A DNA stretch of 8,430 nucleotides from Porphyromonadaceae bacterium UBA7180 (lineage in GTDB: Bacteria > Bacteroidota > Bacteroidia > Bacteroidales > Muribaculaceae). A program made the position numbers and the translations under genes. Below the pieces are notes generated by a model that worked only from the letters and a program-made list of their open reading frames with translations, made no database searches and was not told the origin of the DNA. Below, piece after piece: positions 1 through 6,141 of this stretch; within the stretch, counting starts at the first letter, position 1; each line of letters opens with the position of its first letter. The stretch is from NCBI GenBank assembly GCA_002491165.1, contig DKVK01000082.1, positions 1-8,430 on the forward strand, given 5' to 3'.

Positions 1-25
1 GGAGGGTAATTCGAAAATCTTTACG

Positions 26-33
26 TAACTTTG
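26..33 (+). promoter_or_regulatory. Candidate Bacteroidota -7 promoter element
   Basis: TAACTTTG matches the Bacteroidales -7 consensus TAnnTTTG exactly and is followed by GC. The matching -33 TTTG box should lie about 20 bases upstream, at the window edge (about positions 2-6), where no TTG is seen. The call therefore rests on the -7 box alone. It is the best promoter match found upstream of the operon. Confidence 0.35.
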
Positions 34-254
34 CGGTCGATATATATCTTTTTCTAAAGAGAATAAAGTCATATATTCCTGGTATGACAACAATTTTCCT
101 GCATCGGTTAATACCATAAGATTCGATCCACTAACTGTTTGTCAAAAGGAGAATTTTGTAATACCCGGATATATATAAACAATGGAAACATAAGAGCCAC
201 GAATGGAGAAAAATTCCGGATAAAACATATCCGTAGATTTAGCTAATCTTCCGC

Positions 255-295
255 CAGGTCAAAAACAGTGTCACCGACCGACATATCCTGACCTG
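255..295. repeat. Inverted repeat in the leader (7-bp arms)
   Basis: CAGGTCA at 255-261 is perfectly complementary to TGACCTG at 289-295, with 27 bases between the arms. It could be a regulator-binding site or a leader hairpin. The arms are short enough that chance is possible. Confidence 0.35.
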
Positions 296-365
296 AACTC
301 CGGCAGCACCTCCCTTTCCACCTCTTGAAATTTCCTTACTGACCAAACAGAATATCCACTTTTCG

Positions 366-386
366 CGGGTAGCGGAAGCGCACCCG
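366..386 (+). promoter_or_regulatory. Small GC-rich hairpin upstream of the first start codon
   Basis: CGGGT (366-370) pairs with ACCCG (382-386) around an 11-base loop. The hairpin ends 15 bases before the ATG at 402, and an A/T-rich spacer separates it from the start. It could modulate ribosome access or mRNA stability. The stem is short, so this is tentative. Confidence 0.3.
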
Positions 387-401
387 GTATAAAAATATAT
401 T

Positions 402-626
402 ATGAAGCGTCACATAGTAATAGCTTTGTTATTAGGCACGACCGCCGCGTCATACGCACAGGCGCAGGAGGTCCGCGACTCCGTGAAGATCTACTTCCCG
501 GTGGCAAAGCATTATCTTGATATGGGTATTCCCGCCAACGAGCGGGCGCTCTCCGGCATAATGTCGCGTCTCACCGAGCGGGAGCGCGACTCCGTTTATG
601 CCATCCGCAAAATCGTCGTGGAGTGA
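402..626 (+). CDS. N-terminal fragment of the DUF3575 protein (signal peptide and start of OmpA-like segment)
   Basis: This 74-residue product begins MKRHIVIALLLG and has a classic Sec signal peptide ending around AYAQAQ, with no lipobox cysteine. The mature part (SVKIYFPVAKHYLD, then RERDSVYAIRKIVVE) matches the first strand and helix of an OmpA-like domain, with the next strand cut off by the TGA. Alone it lacks the ASPEG/RA core and the barrel, so it is unlikely to function. The ATG at 402 is supported by the signal peptide and the A/T-rich context just upstream; there is no Shine-Dalgarno. Confidence 0.55.
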   Translation: MKRHIVIALLLGTTAASYAQAQEVRDSVKIYFPVAKHYLDMGIPANERALSGIMSRLTERERDSVYAIRKIVVE

Positions 627-731
627 GCCGCTTCGCCCGAAGGTGGCATAAAGTACAACTACAATCTGTCGCGCAACCGTGCAAATACTCTGTTCAATTA
701 CATAAGCGGCTACACGGAGCTTCCCGACCCG

Positions 732-1694
732 GTGATGGAGTTCCGTTTCCTCGGGCGCGACTGGGCCGGACTGATACGCCTCGTGGAGGAGGATCCCGCG
801 GTGCCTTACCGCGACGAGACCCTGGCTCTGCTGCGCAAACTCCAGCGCGAAGCCGACCTCGGAATCCTGACGAACGGAGACCAGGTGGCGCAGTTGCGGC
901 GCCTGCGCAAGGGTGTCCCCTACCGGTACATGTACCGCAATCTCTTTCCCGAGCTGCGGCAGTCCAACCTCCTGCTGTGGTACGAGCGCGTACCGGCTCC
1001 GGAGATAGTGCCTCCCGTCATCGAGCCTCCCGTGCCCGTTTACGTCGAAGAGCCGGAAGAGGAATCACCCCGGTTCGGTTGCACAACGGTGGAGACCATC
1101 GAGTGCAAGCCCTTCTACATGGACATCAACACCAACATGCTCTACGACGCCGCCGCCATCCCCAACATCGGTGTGGAGTTCTATCTGGGCAAGAACCTCT
1201 CGATAGACGCCAACTGGATGTACGCTTGGTGGAACTCCAACCGCCGGCACCGCTATTGGCGAACTTACGGCGGCGACGTGGAGCTGCGTTGGTGGTTCGG
1301 CTCCGAGGCACACGCCAAGCCGCTTACAGGCCACCATCTCGGCGTCTATTTCCAGACCGTGACCTACGACTTCGAGTTCGGCGGCAAAGGGTACATGGCC
1401 GGCAAGCCCGGTGGCACCCTGTGGGACCGTGCCAACATCGGCGGCGGAATCTCATACGGCTATTCCCTCCCCGTGGCACGACGCCTCAACATCGACTTCG
1501 AGATAGGGGTGGGATACATGGGCGGACGCTATTACGAATATGTGCCCGACAACGGTTGCTACGTGTGGCAGGCCACCAAGCACATGCATTGGTTCGGCCC
1601 TACCAAACTCGGGGTGTCGCTCGTCTGGCTTATAGGCTGCGACAACTACAACCGCAAAAAAGTTAACAACGAAAAAGACTCCATAGGAGAATGA
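732..1694 (+). CDS. DUF3575 domain-containing protein, C-terminal part lacking its signal peptide
   Basis: From the first ATG after the TGA this frame gives 320 residues. The first ~85 finish the periplasmic segment. Next comes a TonB-like stretch rich in Pro, Val and Glu (VPPVIEPPVPVYVEEPEEE), a plausible periplasmic spacer. The last ~180 residues are a DUF3575 barrel: NIGVEFYLGKNLSIDANW, repeated aromatic strands, GHHLGVYFQTVTYDFEFGGKG, ISYGYSLPVARRLNIDFEIGVGY, and the terminal GPTKLGVSLVWLIG. DUF3575 proteins are common in Bacteroidales fimbrial and surface loci, but their precise role is not established. As encoded, the fragment has no export signal, so it would reach the outer membrane only if the TGA at 624 is read through or absent in the living strain. 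The DUF5119 gene begins 4 bases after its stop. Confidence 0.7.
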   Translation: MMEFRFLGRDWAGLIRLVEEDPAVPYRDETLALLRKLQREADLGILTNGDQVAQLRRLRKGVPYRYMYRNLFPELRQSNLLLWYERVPAPEIVPPVIEPPVPVYVEEPEEESPRFGCTTVETIECKPFYMDINTNMLYDAAAIPNIGVEFYLGKNLSIDANWMYAWWNSNRRHRYWRTYGGDVELRWWFGSEAHAKPLTGHHLGVYFQTVTYDFEFGGKGYMAGKPGGTLWDRANIGGGISYGYSLPVARRLNIDFEIGVGYMGGRYYEYVPDNGCYVWQATKHMHWFGPTKLGVSLVWLIGCDNYNRKKVNNEKDSIGE

Positions 1695-1698
1695 ACAG

Positions 1699-2751
1699 AT
1701 GACAAAAGGACCCATGAAAATCTTCAGATTATCAGCGATTTTGACAGCTCTCCTGTTGCTCCTTGGATTCACCTCGTGCGAGCACAAGGAACTCTGCTTC
1801 GACCACAGCCACATAGTGCGCGTAAAGGTCGAGTATGACTGGCGCGACGCTCCGGAGGCCAACCCCTACGGGATGTGCGTCTTCTTCTATCCCCTGGACC
1901 CCGGGCTGGAGCCGCGGCGATTCGACTTTGCCGGACTCGAAGGGGGATACGTCGACATCGAAGCCGGCCGGTACATCCTCATCACATACAACAACGACAC
2001 CGACGGAGTGTATTTCCGCAATATGCAAGTCTACACCGACCTTGAGGCATTCACACGCAACGGCGGGCTGCTCGAAAGCCTCGGCCACCGTTCCGCCGCG
2101 CCCCCGAGGGCGTCGGGCACACAGGATGAGAGAGTGGTCATCTGTCCCGACATGATGTGGGGATGCCAGGCAGTGGACGTCACCGTCGACGAAACCGGCG
2201 TCACTTATACCCACAAACACTGGGAGACCGGAGAAAGCCGCGTCCCCGACGACCCGATGGTCTCCGAGCAGGTCATAACCCTCTTCCCGCACGAGCTCAC
2301 CTGCATCTACACCTACGAAATCCGTAACGTCAAGAACATACAGAACATCTCGCGGATGACCGCATCCCTTTCCGGCATGGCCGGGTCGCTCAACCTCTTC
2401 ACCGAAGAGCTGGGACGCGAGCCGGTTACCCTCCCCGTGGACGCCTGGAAGGACGGCGACTCCACGATACGCGGACGCTTCATCACCTTCGGACATCACG
2501 AGGAGAACCCTATGCCCCACAAGATGATGCTGTACGTGTGGACCAACGACGGCAAGGCATACGTCTACGGCACCGAAAACGAGAAGTTCAACGTCACCGA
2601 CCAGGTACATTCAGCCCCCGACCGACGCCGCGTGCACCTGATAATCGACGGAATAGACATCCCCGAACCGTTACCGGACCCGGACGACCCGGGTGCGTTC
2701 ACCCCCGGTGTTGACGACTGGGGGGAGGAGAATCTGGTGGTACCAATGTAA
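1699..2751 (+). CDS. DUF5119 domain-containing lipoprotein
   Basis: The 350-residue protein has a hydrophobic signal and a lipobox at FTSC (lipid-modified Cys27). The mature start CEHKELCFDHSH, followed by VKVEYDWRDAPEANPYGM and later GRYILITYNNDTDGVYF, is the DUF5119 signature found beside fimbrillin genes in Bacteroidales. The tail (GVDDWGEENLVVPM) is also usual for the family. Unlike the three downstream fimbrillins, it lacks an acidic pair just after the lipid-bearing cysteine (E-H-K-E instead), so surface export is less certain and an anchoring or periplasmic role is possible. AGGAG at 1685-1689 is suitably placed for the ATG at 1699. An in-frame ATG at 1714 (MKIFRL) would give an equally good signal peptide. 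The gene is probably co-transcribed with the DUF3575 gene, 4 bases upstream. Confidence 0.85.
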   Translation: MTKGPMKIFRLSAILTALLLLLGFTSCEHKELCFDHSHIVRVKVEYDWRDAPEANPYGMCVFFYPLDPGLEPRRFDFAGLEGGYVDIEAGRYILITYNNDTDGVYFRNMQVYTDLEAFTRNGGLLESLGHRSAAPPRASGTQDERVVICPDMMWGCQAVDVTVDETGVTYTHKHWETGESRVPDDPMVSEQVITLFPHELTCIYTYEIRNVKNIQNISRMTASLSGMAGSLNLFTEELGREPVTLPVDAWKDGDSTIRGRFITFGHHEENPMPHKMMLYVWTNDGKAYVYGTENEKFNVTDQVHSAPDRRRVHLIIDGIDIPEPLPDPDDPGAFTPGVDDWGEENLVVPM

Positions 2752-2771
2752 ATAAACCGACATAGCGATTC

Positions 2772-2861
2772 ATGCTGCCTGGGATGCACGGCATCCAGAT
2801 GAACCTCACTGTTGACGACTACATCGACGGCGACAACACCAACACCCCGATGGGTAAGTAA
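2772..2861 (+). pseudogene. Remnant of a fimbrillin-like C-terminus
   Basis: A 29-codon open stretch, in a different frame from the DUF5119 gene, reads M-L-P-G-M-H-G-I-Q and then MNLTVDDYIDGDNTNTPMGK before TAA. It has no signal peptide and is too short to be a domain. The VDDY-(x)-DG-N-PM pattern resembles the end of the fimbrillin part of the next gene (FDVTTDDFVPADGNDVPM, about residues 336-353) and, less closely, the end of the DUF5119 protein (VDDWGEENLVVPM). GTTGACGACT at 2811-2820 also occurs exactly at 2710-2719. The simplest reading is the 3' scar of a deleted or recombined subunit gene. A small real peptide cannot be excluded. Confidence 0.5.
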
Positions 2862-2905
2862 AAATCACCTGACCACTAAAAACTTAACTTTAATAACTAA
2901 AACAA

Positions 2906-4591
2906 ATGAAAACTAAATTTTTGCTTGGAGCGGCAGCACTCGCAACGCTCCTGACTGCCTGCTCGCAAGATGAAATCATCGACAGCCAGAAAGACGGCAT
3001 CCGCTTCGGGATGACCACCGGCAACACCACACGTGCCCTCCAGTCTTACTGTAACAACGTGAAGCCCGAACGCTTCAACGTCATCGCCACCAACAACGGC
3101 ACCACCGAACGTTACTTCACTACCGAGGCGGTACAGAGCGGCTCAAACTGGGTGGCCGACGGATACTTCTGGCCCGAGCAAGACCTCGACTTCACCGCTT
3201 ACGTCAACGCCGGCAACACTTTCCACTGGGATGAGGGTCAGGGACCCAAATTCGTGGACTTCCAGCCCGCGCAGGATGCCGCCAGCCAGGTGGACCTCCT
3301 CTATGCCAAGAAACTCAAACAGAACCGCCAGGTAGTTGACCTCAACTTCCGCCACGCTCTCAGCCAGGTGGTTTTCAAAGCCGTGAACAACTCCACCACC
3401 GGCATGAAGGTGACCATCTCCGAAGTGGTGATCAACCACCTCAACGGCCAGGGTACGTTCGAGTTCCCCACCGTAAACACGGACGCCAACTACAACAACC
3501 ACACAGACATCGAGAACGGCGAAGTCAACCTTCCCGGACAGGGCACATGGACCAACCTCAGCGGTGACAACATGTACACCACCGGCAATCTCGGTGCCAT
3601 CGAAGTGCAGAACACCCCGACCGACCTCACAACTGTGAACCACGCCAAGGGTGCCGACCGTTCCCTCATCCTCCTGCCGCAGGAGGTGGAAGCATGGAAA
3701 CCCGAAACCAAGCAGGATGCCGGCGCTTACTTCAAGATGAAAGTGAAGTTCGAGAAAGACGGCAAAACCATCTATGACAACTACGCTTACATCCCCGTGA
3801 ACATCTCCTGGAAGCAGGGCGTGCGCTACATCTACACCTTCACTTTCGCCGACGGCAACAACGGCGGCTGGACCGACCCCACAAACCCGGATCCCGTATT
3901 GAGCGCCATTTCCTTCGACGTGACCACCGACGACTTTGTTCCCGCCGATGGTAACGACGTCCCGATGAACGGCGACAACGGCCAGGGCCAGCCCGAAGAA
4001 AAGACCTCTGTAATCACCCTCGACAACGGTGTGGATGCAACACCCGCCACTCAGGAACTGACCGGCAAAACTACCGGCGAAAACTGCCAGATAGTACTTC
4101 CCTCGCAGGCTCCGGTACGCGAAGGCTACGACTTCGGCGGCTGGTCAGACGGTAAAGGCAACGTTTACCAGACCGGCGAGACCGTAACCCTCCCCGCAGG
4201 TGAAAACCTCACCCTCACCGCCGGCTGGACAAGCAAATATGTGGAATACACCGTTAGCTTCGACCTCGGCAATTACGGCACAGACCCGGCTAACCATTTC
4301 CATACTTACACGGTTCGCGCCCTCAAGGGACAGTCTGCTACATTCACCGTTCCTGATTACGAGCCTACAGTCAGCAATCCCGACGGCGGCTATTTCTTTG
4401 AAGCTTGGACACTCGACGCCGCCTACAACGGATCTGTTCTGAAATACGATGCGCCCGAACTGAGCCTCATCGAACTCAACCAGACAATTACCATCACAGG
4501 TAACACGACTCTGAAAGCAGTCTATAGAGAGACTTCCTCAGGTTCGTTTGTTGAAGGCGGAGAATCCGGCTGGGGAAAAAGAAGAAGATAA
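2906..4591 (+). CDS. Fimbrillin family (Mfa1-like) lipoprotein with two C-terminal B-repeats
   Basis: This 561-residue protein starts with a lipoprotein signal (lipobox LTAC, Cys19). SQDE after the cysteine gives an acidic pair at +3/+4, as in Bacteroidota surface-export signals. Arg43 in NTTRAL is a plausible maturation site. Residues ~30-355 look like the Mfa_like_1/fimbrillin fold: YFWPEQDLDFTAYVNAG, VDLLYAKKLKQ, LNFRHALSQVVFKAVNN, and a domain end at FDVTTDDFVP. Next is a linker rich in Gly, Asn and Asp, then two InlB/Listeria-Bacteroides-type repeats. The first is canonical (~369-440, YDFGGWSDG to LTAGW); the second is longer and degenerate (~449-542, FFEAWT to LKAVYRE). The protein ends in a Gly/Ser tail with an unusual KRRR terminus. 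It is likely a pilus subunit or surface adhesin; stalk versus accessory role cannot be decided. The start is set by the signal peptide and follows an A-rich, SD-less leader. Confidence 0.85.
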   Translation: MKTKFLLGAAALATLLTACSQDEIIDSQKDGIRFGMTTGNTTRALQSYCNNVKPERFNVIATNNGTTERYFTTEAVQSGSNWVADGYFWPEQDLDFTAYVNAGNTFHWDEGQGPKFVDFQPAQDAASQVDLLYAKKLKQNRQVVDLNFRHALSQVVFKAVNNSTTGMKVTISEVVINHLNGQGTFEFPTVNTDANYNNHTDIENGEVNLPGQGTWTNLSGDNMYTTGNLGAIEVQNTPTDLTTVNHAKGADRSLILLPQEVEAWKPETKQDAGAYFKMKVKFEKDGKTIYDNYAYIPVNISWKQGVRYIYTFTFADGNNGGWTDPTNPDPVLSAISFDVTTDDFVPADGNDVPMNGDNGQGQPEEKTSVITLDNGVDATPATQELTGKTTGENCQIVLPSQAPVREGYDFGGWSDGKGNVYQTGETVTLPAGENLTLTAGWTSKYVEYTVSFDLGNYGTDPANHFHTYTVRALKGQSATFTVPDYEPTVSNPDGGYFFEAWTLDAAYNGSVLKYDAPELSLIELNQTITITGNTTLKAVYRETSSGSFVEGGESGWGKRRR

Positions 4592-4629
4592 CAGCCACTT
4601 AAGTTTTTGACTTTATTACCAACACACTG

Positions 4630-4663
4630 AATTGGGAGGGTGTGAAATATCACCCTCTCGATT
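4630..4663 (+). terminator. Strong intergenic hairpin between two fimbrillin genes
   Basis: Bases 4630-4642 pair with 4651-4663: a 14-member set including two G-T wobbles, centred on the perfect 7-bp core GAGGGTG/CACCCTC (4636-4642 and 4651-4657), with the 8-base loop TGAAATAT. No T-run follows directly (the next T-run is at 4682-4686), so a classic intrinsic terminator is doubtful. An mRNA-stability or partial-attenuation element that sets subunit ratios fits equally well. The hairpin ends 29 bases before the next start. Confidence 0.55.
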
Positions 4664-4692
4664 CCCGAAATAACCCACTTATTTTTACAATC

Positions 4693-6111
4693 ATGAAAAA
4701 AATACTATTTGGATTCGCGATGGCAGCGGCTGCGACCTTTGCCACAGGGCTGACTTCATGCTCGAGCGATGACATTCTTGGCACCGAATCTAACGAAGAG
4801 GAGGTTACTTATTCTGTTATCGCCAACATCAGTCTCGCAGACGATGAGTCGCGTGCCGGTACTTCTATTACTTCAACCGGAATCAAAACCATCTGGGAAG
4901 AAGGCGACAAACTGTTGATTACCAGCAAAGACGGTGCACGCAACATGGGTGTACTGGAAGCTAAAATCACAAATGGCAACATCAATTTTGTTGGTAACAT
5001 CAAAGCCCGTCCGTCAGATACTGAAGCACATATCTATTACCTCGGTGAGAGCATGAAGAATCAGGACCTGTCAGGTCTGCGTCGTGAAATAACCCTCGAC
5101 CTTTCAAACCACGGCGGCCTCATCGACAACTACAATGACTTCAACGTGCAGCATACAACTTCTCCCCTTAAGAGAGAAGGTAACAATATTAACATCGAGG
5201 GTAAGCTCAAATGTGTGCTTGCAGCAGCAAAGTTCTATCTCCATCTTCCCGAAGGTGTCACCGCAACAGAGGAGGATATTATCATCTCCGGTGCTAATAT
5301 CAAGAACAGTGTGAAACTCAACTTCGCTGACGCTACTCTGAGCGACCAAGCCGACGGTACAATGACAGTTGGAAAAGCCGATTGGTCCGTAGGTGAAGCC
5401 AACGAAGGTGAAATGTATCTTTCATTCGTCCCCACGGGCAACGCAGTTACTCAATTTGCAATTACAATCAACGGCAAAGAGTACAGAGCCGCAATCGAAC
5501 CGCACAATTATCTTGCAGGAGTAACTTTCTCCGGTGGTTCCGCTCACGGTAAGGACGTTTACTTCGTAGAGGGCGAAGGCGATGACTGGCGCCTTATTTA
5601 CAACTATCAGGACGGCCGCGAAAACACGGTTGAAAACGGTACTTCATGGAGCAACTATTACAACTTCACAGTTATGGCCGACCCGACACGCGACGGTTAC
5701 AATTTCCTCGGTTGGTCAGAGTCTGCCAACGGCACACCTACTATCTTTGCAGGCCAGCAGATTACCCTCAACCGCCCTGATGTCACCAGAACCCTTTATG
5801 CTATCTGGGAAGGCAAAACATACACACTCCACTACGTGGTGGACGGTGTAGAGAAAGAATCAAGTGAACATAAGAATACTGCGACTCCCTGGATTTTCAA
5901 TCCGTCAGACGATATTGCTGCACCGGTCAAATCGGGTTACAAATTCCTCGGATGGGCCGACAGCGCAAGTGCTACCGCCGCCGATTATCAGCACGACGGA
6001 GAAATCAACCTGACACCTGCCGTTACGGATAAGACCGTTTACGCCGTATTTAAAAAGAACGGCACAAGCGGCAACGTGACTGTTCCCGGCTCAGAGGGCG
6101 TCGGCTACTAA
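4693..6111 (+). CDS. Fimbrillin-like lipoprotein with two C-terminal B-repeats
   Basis: The protein is 472 residues from the ATG at 4693 (MKKILFGF). An in-frame ATG at 4642 is rejected because it would put 17 polar residues before the signal peptide and lies inside the hairpin. The lipobox LTSC (Cys23) is followed by SSDD, an acidic pair at +3/+4 suggesting surface export. The motif SRAGTS (Arg54), then IWEEGDKLLITSKDG, matches the N-terminal signature of fimbrillin-family proteins and is shared with the next gene (TRTQF, VWTAGDQLLITTHSG), so the two look like paralogues at the N-terminus. Residues ~310-395 and ~397-455 are two B-repeats with GYNFLGWSE/LYAIWEGK and GYKFLGWAD/VYAVFKK. It ends in a Gly/Val/Ser tail. 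Likely a pilus-associated or free surface subunit; its exact role is unknown. The gap to the next gene is 30 bases, consistent with one operon. Confidence 0.83.
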   Translation: MKKILFGFAMAAAATFATGLTSCSSDDILGTESNEEEVTYSVIANISLADDESRAGTSITSTGIKTIWEEGDKLLITSKDGARNMGVLEAKITNGNINFVGNIKARPSDTEAHIYYLGESMKNQDLSGLRREITLDLSNHGGLIDNYNDFNVQHTTSPLKREGNNINIEGKLKCVLAAAKFYLHLPEGVTATEEDIIISGANIKNSVKLNFADATLSDQADGTMTVGKADWSVGEANEGEMYLSFVPTGNAVTQFAITINGKEYRAAIEPHNYLAGVTFSGGSAHGKDVYFVEGEGDDWRLIYNYQDGRENTVENGTSWSNYYNFTVMADPTRDGYNFLGWSESANGTPTIFAGQQITLNRPDVTRTLYAIWEGKTYTLHYVVDGVEKESSEHKNTATPWIFNPSDDIAAPVKSGYKFLGWADSASATAADYQHDGEINLTPAVTDKTVYAVFKKNGTSGNVTVPGSEGVGY

Positions 6112-6141
6112 TCAAAACTCCCAACTAAAAAAGGAATTAAC

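Larger units (their letters stand above)
1..401. other. Non-coding A/T-rich leader upstream of the fimbrial operon
   Basis: No convincing coding frame is visible on either strand. The stretch is much more A/T-rich than the genes that follow. It holds a candidate -7 box at 26-33, an inverted repeat at 255-261/289-295, and a small hairpin at 366-386 just before the first gene. If transcription starts near the -7 box, the mRNA leader would be about 360 nt, long enough for post-transcriptional control. No known riboswitch was recognised. Confidence 0.6.
402..1694 (+). pseudogene. DUF3575 outer-membrane protein gene interrupted by an in-frame TGA
   Basis: The 402-626 and 732-1694 frames are the same reading frame, and only the TGA at 624-626 separates them. 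Reading through gives one protein of about 430 residues: a signal peptide, an OmpA-like periplasmic segment with ASPEGG and a following NLSRNRA, a proline/glutamate-rich linker (about residues 199-226), and a C-terminal DUF3575 beta-barrel (about 240-412). The stop falls two residues before ASPEG, in the middle of the conserved GxASPEG-type motif, where Gly or Ser is expected. GGA to TGA or TCA to TGA is a single substitution. No other damage is visible, so the lesion is recent, a sequencing or assembly error, or a suppressed stop. It sits directly upstream of the DUF5119 gene, as expected for a fimbrial operon. Confidence 0.75.

Noticed and set aside
624..626. Alternative genetic code with UGA as an amino acid
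   Set aside because: The same gene ends at a TGA (1692-1694) right before the next start, no other gene contains an internal TGA, and the gene families are Bacteroidales, which use UGA as stop.
623..1666. Long + strand open frame starting at GTG overlapping the DUF3575 gene
   Set aside because: The translation is Arg/Pro/Ala-rich low-complexity with no signal or domain. It is the shadow frame of a GC-rich gene whose real frame has clear DUF3575 motifs.
1732..2610. Long minus-strand open frame opposite the DUF5119 gene
   Set aside because: Val/Gly/Asp/His-rich antisense shadow. The plus strand has a lipoprotein signal and DUF5119 signature.
2860..2905. Separate promoter for the first fimbrillin gene (TTAACTTTAATAAC)
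   Set aside because: TAACTTTA has one mismatch to TAnnTTTG and there is no -33 TTTG at the right distance upstream.
4642..4692. Upstream ATG extending the second fimbrillin by 17 residues
   Set aside because: It would put polar residues ahead of an otherwise ideal lipoprotein signal peptide, and it lies inside the hairpin stem.
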